64,000 nucleotides of DNA from Acidimicrobiaceae bacterium (GTDB lineage: Bacteria > Actinomycetota > Acidimicrobiia > Acidimicrobiales > Aldehydirespiratoraceae), in the NCBI GenBank assembly GCA_009842325.1, contig VYFQ01000035.1, positions 124,001 to 188,000 of the forward strand, in the 5' to 3' direction. The notes under the pieces were generated by a model that worked only from the letters and a program-made list of their open reading frames with translations, had not been told where the DNA came from and ran no database searches. The position numbers and the translations under genes are program-made. Every line of letters begins with the position of its first letter. Position 1 is the stretch's first letter. Of this stretch, positions 40,623 through 48,825 are shown piece by piece.

Positions 40623-42080
40623 ATGACCGAGACCATGTTCACCGGCGGCGTCCCGGCGGTGGTTCAGGAGGCGCCGAGCCGGTTTGACGCCTACGACACC
40701 CAGGCACTCTGGCGCAAGGACGTGGACCATTACATCCACCCCTTCACCGACTTCGCCGTCTGGAAGGAGGAGGGCGCCCTGGTGATGGCCGAGTCCGAGG
40801 GCGCCTACGTCTACGACTCCGACGGCAAGCGCTACCTCGACGCCCAGGGCGGGCTGTGGTGCGTGAACGCCGGCTACGGCCGGACCGAGATCGCCGACGC
40901 CATGGCCGAGCAGGCCCGCAAGCTGGCCTACTACTCGCCGTTCACCAACACCACCTCCGTACCAGGAGCCACCCTGGCCCACAAGCTGGCCTCGCTGGCG
41001 CCGGGAGACCTCAATCATGTGTTCTTCGGTCTTTCCGGGTCGGACGCCAACGACACCGCGGTGCGGATCATCCACTTCTACTTCAACCGTCTCGGTCAGC
41101 CGGACAAGAAGACCATCATCACCCGGGTGAACGGCTACCACGGCTCCAGCTACCTGGCCATGTCGCTCACCGGGGTGGCCCACGACCACATCGGCTTCGA
41201 CATCGTCGGCGAGCCGCTCATCACCCGGGTGGACGGTCCCGACATCTACCGGCGCTCCGACGGCATGACGCCCGCCGAGTACACCGACCACCTCGTCGAC
41301 CAGTTCAGGGCCAAGGTCGAAGAGTTGGGCGCGGAGAACGTGGCCGCCTTCTTCGCCGAGCCGATCATGGGCGCGGGCGGGGTGCTGGTGCCGCCGCCCG
41401 GCTACCTGCCCAGGATGCGAGAAGCCTGCAGGGAGTTCGGGATCCTCTACGTCTCCGACGAGGTGGTCACCGCCTTCGGCCGGCTCGGTCACTTCTTCGC
41501 CAGCGAGGACGTGTTCGACATCCAGCCCGACATCATCAGCTCCGCCAAGGGACTCACGTCGGGGTACGCGCCGCTGTCGGCCAGCCTGCTGTCCGACGAG
41601 ATCTACGAAGTGATCTCGGTGCCCCAGGCGTCCGGCGCGGAGTTCGCCCACGGCTACACCTACTCGGGTCACCCGGTGTCGTGCGCAGCCGCGCTGGCCA
41701 ACATCGAGATCTTCGAGCGTGAGGACCTCTGCGGCCACGTGCGGCGGGTCGGCCCTTACTTCGAGGAGCGCTTGCACACCCTCAGCGATCTGCCCATCGT
41801 GGGCGACATCCGCGGCAAGTGCTTCATGATGTGCTTGGAGAACGTGGCCGACACCGATACGAGGGAGATGTTCCCCCCGGAGGTGGAGATCGGCCGGCGC
41901 ATCTCGGATGCCTGCGACGCACGGGGCCTGCTGGTGCGTCCGATCGGACGCCTCAACGTGCTGTCGCCGCCGCTGGTGCTGACCACCGACCAGATCGACT
42001 GGCTGGTCGACACGCTGCGGGCCGGCATTGAGGAGGTCATGGCCGGCCTCGAGCGCGAGGGCCTCTGGAGGGGCGACTGA
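40623..42080 (+). CDS. Class III (omega-) aminotransferase
   Basis: 485 residues, PLP fold type I, class III. 'YLDAQGGLWCVNAGYGR' and 'FTNTTSVPGATLAHKLA' near the N-terminus, 'GLSGSDANDTAVRIIHFY' for the phosphate-binding turn, 'AAFFAEPIMGAGGVLVPPPGYLP', the Asp of 'LYVSDEVVTAFGRLG', and the Schiff-base Lys in 'IISSAKGLTSGYAPLSA'. It resembles omega-amino acid:pyruvate and polyamine/taurine-type aminotransferases. GAGAGGAGAG lies 5 bases before the ATG. A strong palindromic terminator follows directly after the stop. Removal of amino groups from amines fits the surrounding catabolic genes. Confidence 0.9.
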   Translation: MTETMFTGGVPAVVQEAPSRFDAYDTQALWRKDVDHYIHPFTDFAVWKEEGALVMAESEGAYVYDSDGKRYLDAQGGLWCVNAGYGRTEIADAMAEQARKLAYYSPFTNTTSVPGATLAHKLASLAPGDLNHVFFGLSGSDANDTAVRIIHFYFNRLGQPDKKTIITRVNGYHGSSYLAMSLTGVAHDHIGFDIVGEPLITRVDGPDIYRRSDGMTPAEYTDHLVDQFRAKVEELGAENVAAFFAEPIMGAGGVLVPPPGYLPRMREACREFGILYVSDEVVTAFGRLGHFFASEDVFDIQPDIISSAKGLTSGYAPLSASLLSDEIYEVISVPQASGAEFAHGYTYSGHPVSCAAALANIEIFEREDLCGHVRRVGPYFEERLHTLSDLPIVGDIRGKCFMMCLENVADTDTREMFPPEVEIGRRISDACDARGLLVRPIGRLNVLSPPLVLTTDQIDWLVDTLRAGIEEVMAGLEREGLWRGD

Positions 42081-42106
42081 GGCTAAGGGCGCATGCGCCG
42101 TTAGCC
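42081..42106 (+). terminator. Palindromic terminator after aminotransferase
   Basis: GGCTAA-G-GGCGC-AT-GCGCC-G-TTAGCC: 11 paired bases per arm with one G-G mismatch, starting immediately after the TGA at 42078-42080. Confidence 0.65.
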
Positions 42107-42134
42107 TGTGGATATCCAGCCGGGACGTCCGGCT

Positions 42135-42197
42135 GGCGGGTTCGCAGACGGGTGTTGGTTCTTCCGGTCATGGTGAACCAAACCCGAGACATCCGCC
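42135..42197. repeat. Imperfect inverted repeat, copy B
   Basis: Core pairing runs from GCGGGTGTTGGTTC-like left arm (42149-42161) to GAACCAAACCCG (42175-42186) with one bulged base and a 13-base loop; outer bases (GGCGG and CCGCC) pair again after mismatches. A separate 7-bp hairpin (CCAGCCG/CGGCTGG) lies just before at 42117-42137. The right arm shares AACCAA[A]CCCGAGA with the element at 33967-34015. It occupies the gap before the helicase. Confidence 0.45.
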
Positions 42198-42265
42198 AGG
42201 CCTCCTGATTCCTGAGGCGCAACCGAACCCTGTCATTCGCCTGCGTGACGCGGGCAAGGAGAACA

Positions 42266-43624
42266 ATGTCCCCCACCTTCGCCCAGCTGGGCGTCCCCCA
42301 TTCCATAGACCGCGCCCTGGCGTCGCGCGGCATCACCAAGCCGTTCGAGATCCAGGCGGCCGTCCTGGCCGACGCCTTGGCCGGACACGACATCTGCGGC
42401 CGCGCCCCCACCGGGTCGGGAAAGACGCTTGCCTTCGGGATTCCGCTCGTGGCCAATGCCGGCCGGGCCGGACCGCACAAGCCCAAAGCGCTGGTGCTGG
42501 CCCCGACCCGCGAGCTCGCCGACCAGATCATGACGGAGATCCGATCCTTCGCCGGCGGCGTCCGCATCGCGGTGGTCTACGGCGGCGTGGGCTACGACGC
42601 CCAGCGCCGGTCGCTGCGCAAGGGCGTCGACATCCTGGTGGCCTGCCCCGGCCGCCTCGAAGACTTGATCGATCAGCGAGAGGTCAGCCTGTCCGCAGTC
42701 GACAGAGTCGTCATAGACGAAGCGGACCGGATGGCCGACATGGGGTTCATACCCGCGGTGCGGCGCCTGCTCGACCAGACCGCGCCGGAGCCGCAGACAA
42801 TGCTGTTCTCAGCCACGCTCGACGGTGATGTGGCGTCGCTCACCCGCGACTACCAGCATCGTCCGGTGCGGTATGAGATCGGTGAGGAGACGCCCGACGT
42901 GGTCGCGGCCGACCATTTGTTCTGGAACGTGTCCAGCACCGAACGCACCGAGGTCGCCGCCGACGCGGTCACCGCCGCCGGCTCGGCGATCGTGTTCTGC
43001 CGGACCCGTCACGGCTGTGACCGGCTGGCCCGCCGATTCGACCGGATCGGCGTTCGCGCCGCCGCGATCCACGGAGGCCGGAGCCAGAACCAGCGCACCC
43101 GGGCGCTACAGGCCTTCGCGGCCGGCAGGGTGGAGGCGCTGATTGCGACCGACGTCGCCGCCCGGGGCATCCACGTCGAGGGCGTGAGCGCCGTGATCCA
43201 CTACGACCCCCCCGGCGACCACAAGACCTACCTCCACCGGTCGGGGCGCACCGCCCGGGCCGGCCGGGGCGGCGTCGTGGTCTCTCTCGTGCAGCCCGGT
43301 CAGGTCAAGGAACTACGGCACATGCAGCGCGAACTGGACCTGCAGCAGCCGCTCACCGATGTGGATCTCAGCGCCGTCCGATCGCTCGACGGTGGCGCTA
43401 GCCGCCCCATGGAGCCAGCGGCGATCACTAATCCAACCCGACAACCCGCAGTCGACTCACAGCCGCGACGCGCCGATGGCAAGCCGCGACACCAGGATGC
43501 CAAACAGCGATCTCGCAAGCCCGAGGGTGGGAGAGCGAAGAACCGCTCCCGGCGCCGGCGGAGCAACAACAGGCGACCACGGCCCACCACCGCCAAGCGG
43601 CCGATGGCCAAGTCAGGCGCCTAA
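42266..43624 (+). CDS. DEAD-box RNA helicase
   Basis: 452 residues from an ATG with AAGGAG seven bases upstream. All core motifs are in order: Q-motif 'FAQLGVPHSIDRALASRGITKPFEIQ' region, I 'APTGSGKT', Ia 'PTRELA', II 'DEADRM', III 'SAT', V 'TDVAARGIHVEGV' and VI 'HRSGRTARAGRGG'. The C-terminal about 75 residues are Arg/Lys/Asn-rich and low complexity, as in RhlE/CsdA-type helicases that work on rRNA or structured mRNA. It is a household gene unrelated to the catabolic neighbours. It converges on the SDR gene, 26 bases away. Confidence 0.93.
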   Translation: MSPTFAQLGVPHSIDRALASRGITKPFEIQAAVLADALAGHDICGRAPTGSGKTLAFGIPLVANAGRAGPHKPKALVLAPTRELADQIMTEIRSFAGGVRIAVVYGGVGYDAQRRSLRKGVDILVACPGRLEDLIDQREVSLSAVDRVVIDEADRMADMGFIPAVRRLLDQTAPEPQTMLFSATLDGDVASLTRDYQHRPVRYEIGEETPDVVAADHLFWNVSSTERTEVAADAVTAAGSAIVFCRTRHGCDRLARRFDRIGVRAAAIHGGRSQNQRTRALQAFAAGRVEALIATDVAARGIHVEGVSAVIHYDPPGDHKTYLHRSGRTARAGRGGVVVSLVQPGQVKELRHMQRELDLQQPLTDVDLSAVRSLDGGASRPMEPAAITNPTRQPAVDSQPRRADGKPRHQDAKQRSRKPEGGRAKNRSRRRRSNNRRPRPTTAKRPMAKSGA

Positions 43625-43650
43625 CCCCTCGACAGCCTGCCGCCCGGCCT

Positions 43651-44361
43651 CTAGGCCCAGGCGTCCAGCCGGCAGTTGACCAGCACCTCCGACACCGAGG
43701 CGGTGTTGGGCAGATCGATGACGGTGGCCACCAGATCGGCCAGGTCCTCGGGTTGGGTGATGGTCTCGTCGTCGGGGTCCATCATGTCGGTGGCCACCGG
43801 GCCGGGGCACAGAGCGGTCACCCGGACGCCGTCGTCCCAACCGACCTGGCGGACGGCGTGGGACAGCGCCAGCAGCGCGTACTTGGTCATGGAGTAGCCG
43901 GGCAGGGCATCGCCCTTGACCCGCTTGGCCGACATGGAGGCCAGGTTGATCACCCGGCCCGACCCCGACAGCCGGAGGTGCGGCAGCGCCAGGCGGGTGA
44001 GCCTCAACGGCCCCTTCACGTTTACCTCCCACATCTCGTCGAGGACGTCCTCGTCCATGCTCTCCAGTCCGGTGCGGTCGACGATGCCGGCGCTGTTGAC
44101 CAGCACGTCGATGCCGCCGAACCGGTCGACGGTCGCCTCCACCCAGCGGCGGGCCGAGTCCGGGTCGGTGGCCTCGTGGTAGCTGAGCAGGATCCGGTCG
44201 GGATCGACATCGGGGGCGCTGGCGGTCAGCGCGTCGAGCCGCCGGGCCCCGAGGCTGAGCCGGCGGCCGTCGGCCGCCAGCCGCTCGGCGATGGCTGCCC
44301 CGATGCCCCGGTTCGCCCCCGACACCATCACTACCCGGCCGTCCGTGTCCGTCGGTCTCAT
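43651..44361 (-). CDS. Short-chain dehydrogenase/reductase
   Basis: 236 residues from the ATG at 44359-44361. Classical SDR: cofactor loop 'VVMVSGANRGIGAAIA' (TGxxxGxG variant SGANRGIG), 'DVLVNSAGIVDRTG' (NAG motif as NSAG), Ser of 'INLASMSAKRVKGD' and the catalytic 'GYSMTKYAL' (YxxxK), then 'VTALCPGPVATDMM'. The Arg after the glycine loop (GARRLD) suggests NADPH. It is divergent from the LLM gene at 44444 by 82 bases. The substrate cannot be told; SDRs of this form reduce ketones or oxidise secondary alcohols. Confidence 0.88.
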   Translation of the reverse strand: MRPTDTDGRVVMVSGANRGIGAAIAERLAADGRRLSLGARRLDALTASAPDVDPDRILLSYHEATDPDSARRWVEATVDRFGGIDVLVNSAGIVDRTGLESMDEDVLDEMWEVNVKGPLRLTRLALPHLRLSGSGRVINLASMSAKRVKGDALPGYSMTKYALLALSHAVRQVGWDDGVRVTALCPGPVATDMMDPDDETITQPEDLADLVATVIDLPNTASVSEVLVNCRLDAWA

Positions 44362-44443
44362 AATCGCTCCCGGTGGGTCGCCCCTGCGGCCGCTGATTAT
44401 CGTCGGTGATCGTGCAACGGGCGAACCGAAGCCGGATGACTCC

Positions 44444-45469
44444 ATGACGGTCACGCTGGAAGCCGAGATCAGTCCGGGCATGAGCTCGGAGGACTTCGTC
44501 GAGTTGGCGGTCCGCTGCGAGCAGGCCGGTTTCGACCGCTTCGGCGTATCCGACGTGGTGTTCTGGCCCGACTGTTTCGTGCTACAGGCGCTGGTCGCGC
44601 AAGCAACCAGCCGGATCCGCATCGGCTCGATGGTCACCAACCCCTACTCCCGTCACCCGGCGATGCTGGCCGGCGCGGTGGCCACGCTTCAGGAGCTGTC
44701 CGGTGGTCGGATGTTCCTCGGCATCGGCGTCGGTGCCGGCTTGGAGGACCTGCGCATCGACTACCCCCGGCCGGTCCGGGCGCTCCGGGAGGCGATCACC
44801 GGAATCCGCGGTCTTCTGGCCGGCGAGACGGTGCAACTCGACGGCGAGATGTTCCCCATCGACGCTGCCCGGCTCGTGCGGCCACCCGCCGCGCCGGTGC
44901 CGATCTCGGTTGGCACCCGCAGCCCGCAGGTGATGCGCCTGGCGGGCGAGCTGGCCGACATCGCGCTGGTCGGGGCGAGGCACTTCACTCCGCAGATCGC
45001 TCGCCAGTACTACGGGTGGCTGGCCGAAGGTGCGACTCGGGCCGGCCGAGACGTCGCGGACATCGACATCGCGCCGCGCCTGACGCTGTGCGTGTCGTCC
45101 GACGGTGACCTGGCCCGCCGCTCGGTGGTGCGCTACGTGGCCCACTACCTGGCCATCATCCGGCCTTCCGAGATTGACCCGGATCGCCTGGCCGCCATCG
45201 ATGAGGCTCTGACCAGGGCGACGGGCTGGTACTTCGATTTGGACCGCTACGACCCGCCGGAGCTGTTCGACCTCGTCACCGAGGACTGGATCCGCCGCTA
45301 CGCCATTGCCGGGGCGCCGTCGGAGATCCCCGCACAGGTCAAGGCGGTCACCGACCTGGGCTTCACCAGTGCCAGCCTGAATCTGGCCGCGGTGCTGCGC
45401 CCGTCGGCGGCCCAGGGCTACGCCGAGACCATCGACGGCTTCGCGTCGGTGATAGACGACTGCCGCTAG
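44444..45469 (+). CDS. LLM-class oxidoreductase (MER/F420-like)
   Basis: 341 residues with luciferase-like features: 'VELAVRCEQAGFDRFGVSDVVFW', 'RIRIGSMVTNPYSRHPAMLAGAVATLQELSGGRMFLGIGVG' segments, and 'APVPISVGTRSPQVMRLAGELADIALVGARH'. The last is closest to methylene-tetrahydromethanopterin-reductase-like F420 enzymes. The ATG at 44444 is the first good start; a TATCGT box about 35 bases upstream could be its -10. It is not next to the other two LLM genes and is not a close copy of either. It converges on the methyltransferase at 45479, nine bases away. Confidence 0.83.
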   Translation: MTVTLEAEISPGMSSEDFVELAVRCEQAGFDRFGVSDVVFWPDCFVLQALVAQATSRIRIGSMVTNPYSRHPAMLAGAVATLQELSGGRMFLGIGVGAGLEDLRIDYPRPVRALREAITGIRGLLAGETVQLDGEMFPIDAARLVRPPAAPVPISVGTRSPQVMRLAGELADIALVGARHFTPQIARQYYGWLAEGATRAGRDVADIDIAPRLTLCVSSDGDLARRSVVRYVAHYLAIIRPSEIDPDRLAAIDEALTRATGWYFDLDRYDPPELFDLVTEDWIRRYAIAGAPSEIPAQVKAVTDLGFTSASLNLAAVLRPSAAQGYAETIDGFASVIDDCR

Positions 45470-45478
45470 CGGCGGCGC

Positions 45479-46288
45479 CTAATCGCCCGGCTTCGCCGCC
45501 ACCACCTCGCCGTTGAGCCAGGCCCAGAAGCCGCTGGGATGGTCGGCCCAGCGGCGGAAGGCGGCCGAGATCGCCACCAGGTCGCTCCGCATGGCGAACC
45601 CGCCCTCTACGGCGTGGTCGGCGAAGTCGCTGTCGGTCACCCGCACGGCCCACATGCTTCCCCAGAGCTCGCGGCCAGCCGCGTCGGCGTGGGTGGTGGT
45701 GCTGGTCGTGACCACCGGGTCCACGAAGCCGGCTGCTCTCACCCAACCAGGCAGGAAGCGTCCGGCTCGGGGCTCGCCGCCGTTGGCCTCGGCCACCTCT
45801 AGGTACAGGCGGAGCCAGTGCTCGAGGGCCGGTTCGACCGGAGCGTGGACCATGGTCTGGTAGTCAGAATCGCGCACCGCCACCAAGCCGCCGGGCCGCA
45901 GCACTCGCCTGGCCTCCCGCAGCGCCCGGACCGGGTCGGACAGGTGCTGCAGCAGCTGGTGGGCGTACGCCACGTCGAAGCTCGCGTCACCGAACGGCAG
46001 CTCGTAGACCGAGCCCACCTTGAAGCCGGCGTTGTCGACGCCGGCTTCGGCGGCCAGACATCGGGCCGACTCGACCATCTCGGCTGAGGTGTCCACGCCG
46101 ACGACCGTCCCCACCCGTCGGGCCAGCCCGACGGTGATGGTGCCGGGACCGCTTCCCATGTCGAGCACCGTGGCGTCGGGTTGCAGGTGGGGCAGCAGGA
46201 AGGCTGCGCACGCCTCGGCGGTCCGCTGCCGGTAGAACTCGAGGATGACCTCGTGGTAGCCGTGGGTGTAGCGCTCCGTGCCCGTCAC
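45479..46288 (-). CDS. Class I SAM-dependent methyltransferase
   Basis: 269 residues. SAM motif I is 'ATVLDMGSGPGTITVGLA', the acidic end of strand 2 'VGVDTSAEMVESA', then 'FDVAYAHQLLQHLSDPVRALREARRVLRPGGLVAVRDSDY' segments, as in UbiE/COQ5-like and small-molecule methyltransferases. The GTG start overlaps the stop of the M1 peptidase gene (GTGA), so the two are co-translated despite having no obvious functional link. The C-terminal third is less conserved and probably binds the acceptor. Acceptor unknown. Confidence 0.85.
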   Translation of the reverse strand: MTGTERYTHGYHEVILEFYRQRTAEACAAFLLPHLQPDATVLDMGSGPGTITVGLARRVGTVVGVDTSAEMVESARCLAAEAGVDNAGFKVGSVYELPFGDASFDVAYAHQLLQHLSDPVRALREARRVLRPGGLVAVRDSDYQTMVHAPVEPALEHWLRLYLEVAEANGGEPRAGRFLPGWVRAAGFVDPVVTTSTTTHADAAGRELWGSMWAVRVTDSDFADHAVEGGFAMRSDLVAISAAFRRWADHPSGFWAWLNGEVVAAKPGD

Positions 46289-47850
46289 GGAAAGGCCGGC
46301 AGCGCTTCGTCGTACAGCCAGGACTCGACCAGGTCCACAGCCTCGGGTCCGGCGAACTCGTCGACGATCCCCAGGAATTCATCGGTGTTGGTGTCGCCGC
46401 CGGCCGACCGGTCGTAGTGGGTCCTCAGGATCTCATAGAAGGTGTCGTCGGTGGTGTGGAGGCGCAGGGCGTGCAGCGTTGCGGCGCCCCGGTAGTAGAC
46501 GGTCGCGCCGAACAGGTCCTGGATCTCGATGCCCTTCGGCGGTCCGATGCCCTCGGCCGATAGCCAGGCGTGAACCTGGGTCATGGTGTCGTTGAAGTCC
46601 CCTCCGAAGTGCTCGGTCTCGAACATGAGGTGCAGGTAGGTGGCGAAGCCCTCGTTCACCCAGATCTCGCTCCAGTCGTCGGGCGAGACCGAGTTGCCCA
46701 CCCACTGGTGGGCCGCCTCGTGCGCGATGATGCCGGGACCGATGGTGGCCGGCCCGTGGATGGAGAGCGTCTGGTTCTCGAGCGCCAACCCGAGCTGGAA
46801 CGGCATCACGATGGTGCCGTAAGCGTCGAACGGGTAGGGGCCGAGACGTTCCTCCAGGAAGGCGATCACGTCGGGGGTGACCGACAGCGCCTGGGCAACG
46901 TCGGGCGAGGCGTCGCGGGGAACGTAGTCGCGAATGATCGGGCCGCCGTCGTAGAGCGGTCCGTGGTCGATGCGCTCGAAGTCGCCGATGTATACGGCGG
47001 CCAGGTAGGTGGCCATTGGGTCGTCCATTCGCCACGTGTAGGCGGTCTGCCCGTCGGTGGTGGTCTCATCGACCAGGAGACCGTTCGAGGCGGCAGTTAC
47101 ACCCTCCGGCACGGTGATCTGGATCTCGTAGGTGGCCTTGTCGGTGGGGTGGTTGTTGGACGGGAACCACGTCATCGACCCCGACGGCTCGCCCAACGTG
47201 TAGATCACCCCGTCCCGGTGGAGCCAGCCCATCTTGGCGAACGGCACACCGGGATCGTCGATCGCCTCGGGCGAGCCCGAGTAGGAGACGGCTGCCTCGA
47301 ACTGCGAGCTGGCCGCGAGCGGGCTCGCGGGCTGGATGGTCAGTTCGTGGCCCGACCTCCAGAACTCGGCCTGGACGCCGTCGACGGCCACGGAGTGGAC
47401 CTCCAGACCCAGCAGGTCCAGGTTGAACGTCTCAAGGTCCTCGGTGGCCTGAGCGGTAATCGACGTGAGCGCCGAGATGGTGTTGGCCGCCGGGTCGACG
47501 TCGAGGTCGATCTCGTAGTGGAGGGCGTCGTATCCGCCGTTGCCGAGGAACGGGTAGAAGCTGTCGCCCAGCCCCTCAGCCTCGGTTGGCGGCACCGTCG
47601 TCGTGGTGGTTGTGGTTGGGGCGGTTGTGGTGGTGGACGTGGCTGGCGCGGTCGTGGTTGGGGCGGTTGTGGTCGGCGCGGTGGTGGTTGTCGATGTTGT
47701 TGTGGTCGGCGCGGTCGCGGTTGTGGCGGTTGTCGTCGTCGCCAGCGAGGTCGGCGGGGCGGTGTCGGCGGACTCGTTGCTCGCCGGGCCGCTGCAGGCA
47801 GATGCAAGAAGCGCAACCGCTGCAATGATCGACCAACGACGGCGGAGCAC
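46285..47850 (-). CDS. M1-family metallopeptidase lipoprotein with Thr-rich stalk
   Basis: 521 residues. A lipoprotein signal ends at Cys19 ('AVALLASACS'); residues about 33-90 are almost only Thr, Ala and Pro, a flexible stalk that would hold the enzyme away from the membrane. The zinc site is complete: His377-Glu378-x-x-His381 ('IAHEAAHQW') and Glu400 ('WVNEGFATYLH'), the HExxH-x18-E of M1 aminopeptidases. The substrate-side GAMEN motif reads 'GLALEN'. It is shorter than full aminopeptidase N because the C-terminal helical domain is reduced or absent. A TAGGCT box lies seven bases before the GTG. Outer-surface peptide trimming is the likely job. Confidence 0.9.
   Translation of the reverse strand: MLRRRWSIIAAVALLASACSGPASNESADTAPPTSLATTTTATTATAPTTTTSTTTTAPTTTAPTTTAPATSTTTTAPTTTTTTTVPPTEAEGLGDSFYPFLGNGGYDALHYEIDLDVDPAANTISALTSITAQATEDLETFNLDLLGLEVHSVAVDGVQAEFWRSGHELTIQPASPLAASSQFEAAVSYSGSPEAIDDPGVPFAKMGWLHRDGVIYTLGEPSGSMTWFPSNNHPTDKATYEIQITVPEGVTAASNGLLVDETTTDGQTAYTWRMDDPMATYLAAVYIGDFERIDHGPLYDGGPIIRDYVPRDASPDVAQALSVTPDVIAFLEERLGPYPFDAYGTIVMPFQLGLALENQTLSIHGPATIGPGIIAHEAAHQWVGNSVSPDDWSEIWVNEGFATYLHLMFETEHFGGDFNDTMTQVHAWLSAEGIGPPKGIEIQDLFGATVYYRGAATLHALRLHTTDDTFYEILRTHYDRSAGGDTNTDEFLGIVDEFAGPEAVDLVESWLYDEALPAFP
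47583..47754. repeat. Triplet repeat encoding Thr-rich stalk
   Basis: GGT/GGC/CGT-type triplets on the plus strand (ACC, ACG, ACA on the coding strand) repeated imperfectly for about 57 codons, giving Thr runs broken by Ala-Pro. Length variation among strains would be expected. Confidence 0.8.
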
Positions 47851-47857
47851 GGCGGGC

Positions 47858-47863
47858 AGCCTA
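47858..47863 (-). promoter_or_regulatory. -10 box TAGGCT, leaderless M1 peptidase start
   Basis: TAGGCT on the minus strand with seven bases to the GTG at 47848-47850. Confidence 0.5.
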
Positions 47864-47941
47864 AGGGCGCGAGCGATCCGTGAGCAGCGCGAACAGGTGT
47901 GACAAAGGTAACTGCCTCTTGGGGGCCGACCAGGCGGGCGG

Positions 47942-48256
47942 TCAGGCCTGGCCGGTCTGGCGCAGGAAGGTCAGGCTGTCGAAGTAGTCGACCCGGCGCT
48001 CGATCAGCCCGTCGGTGATCGTCAGCCGCATCACGCCTTGGATCTCGATCGGGGTTCCGTCCACTTCGGCCCGCATTACGTAGGCGGCCGCTGCCCGGTC
48101 TCCCTCGACCACGATGTCGACGGCCTCGTAGGTCAGACCCGAGAACGTGGCCAGGAAGTCGGCCAGACGCTCCAGGTACGCCGTCTTGCCATGGCTGGGC
48201 GATCCCAGCGCGCTGGTGTGCTGGTTGACGAAGTCGTCGCCGACGTGCGCGGCCAC
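47942..48256 (-). CDS. SnoaL/NTF2-like small protein
   Basis: The first conventional start (GTG at 48254-48256) gives 104 residues with 'HVGDDFVNQHTSALG', 'GLTYEAVDIVVEGDRAAAAYVMRAEVDGTPIEIQGVMRLTI' segments and 'IERRVDYFDSLTFLRQ', the curved-sheet pattern of SnoaL-like polyketide cyclase/isomerase relatives. The fold needs an N-terminal helix, and the frame upstream codes for one ('TRSVAASYLASFATGEPEAV'). A CTG at 48350-48352 overlaps the TGA of the preceding VOC gene (CTGA) and would give 136 residues, the normal family length. I regard that CTG as the likely true start. Function: ligand binding or isomerisation, not further defined. Confidence 0.75.
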   Translation of the reverse strand: MAAHVGDDFVNQHTSALGSPSHGKTAYLERLADFLATFSGLTYEAVDIVVEGDRAAAAYVMRAEVDGTPIEIQGVMRLTITDGLIERRVDYFDSLTFLRQTGQA

Positions 48257-48348
48257 CGCCTCAGGTTCGCCTGTGGCGAATGAGGCCAGATAGGACGCCG
48301 CGACGGATCGTGTCGCTTCGGCCGCTTCGCTCCCTGGGTCGGAGGCGC

Positions 48349-48819
48349 TCAGCGCATCACCTTCTGGGCGTGCGCGTAGACGCCCTGGTCGTAGCTGAGT
48401 TCGATCATGTTGCCGTCGGGATCACTGATCATGCAGATGTACCCGATGGGCGCGGGCATGTCGGTGGGAGGCATGGCCAGGCAGCCCTCGGCCCTGGCTT
48501 GCTCAGCGGCGGCGTCGAGCTCTTCCCGGCTGGTCACCTCCACGCCCAGGTGAGCGAAGGGTGCCAGCGTGGCGATGGGCGCGTCCTTGAACGGGTCGGA
48601 CTCGGGGAAGAACTGGGCCAGCACCAGGATGAAGGGCTTGTCGGGGGAGTCGTCGTGCCCCAGCCAGGCGCCGTAGCCGTCGGCATCCTCCCGCTTGTCC
48701 AGCAGCTTGAGCGGCGTGTGAGTGGTGTACCAGTCGATGCTGGCGTCGATGTCGGTGACCCGCAGCGCCACATGGGTCCAGCGAGCGTGGGGCGGATGGA
48801 CTGCGTATGTGTCGGCCAT
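48349..48819 (-). CDS. VOC-family protein (type 2 paralog)
   Basis: 156 residues: 'WTHVALRVTDIDASIDWYTTH', 'APFAHLGVEVTSREELDAAAEQARAEG' and 'GYICMISDPDGNMIELSYDQG'. It matches the VOC protein at 31865 across the whole unit, including the position of the GYIC-x-I-x-DPDGN end motif. The ATG is followed at the 3' end by a CTGA junction with the SnoaL-like gene. It lies six bases downstream of the type 1 paralog, so here the two VOC types are tandem, not convergent. Glyoxalase-like isomerase or binding role. Confidence 0.82.
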   Translation of the reverse strand: MADTYAVHPPHARWTHVALRVTDIDASIDWYTTHTPLKLLDKREDADGYGAWLGHDDSPDKPFILVLAQFFPESDPFKDAPIATLAPFAHLGVEVTSREELDAAAEQARAEGCLAMPPTDMPAPIGYICMISDPDGNMIELSYDQGVYAHAQKVMR

Positions 48820-48825
48820 GTCCGG

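Noticed and set aside
47583..47754. Regular triplets that could suggest a CRISPR array or tandem satellite
   Set aside because: In frame within the M1 peptidase and encode Thr-Ala-Pro; no spacers of constant length.
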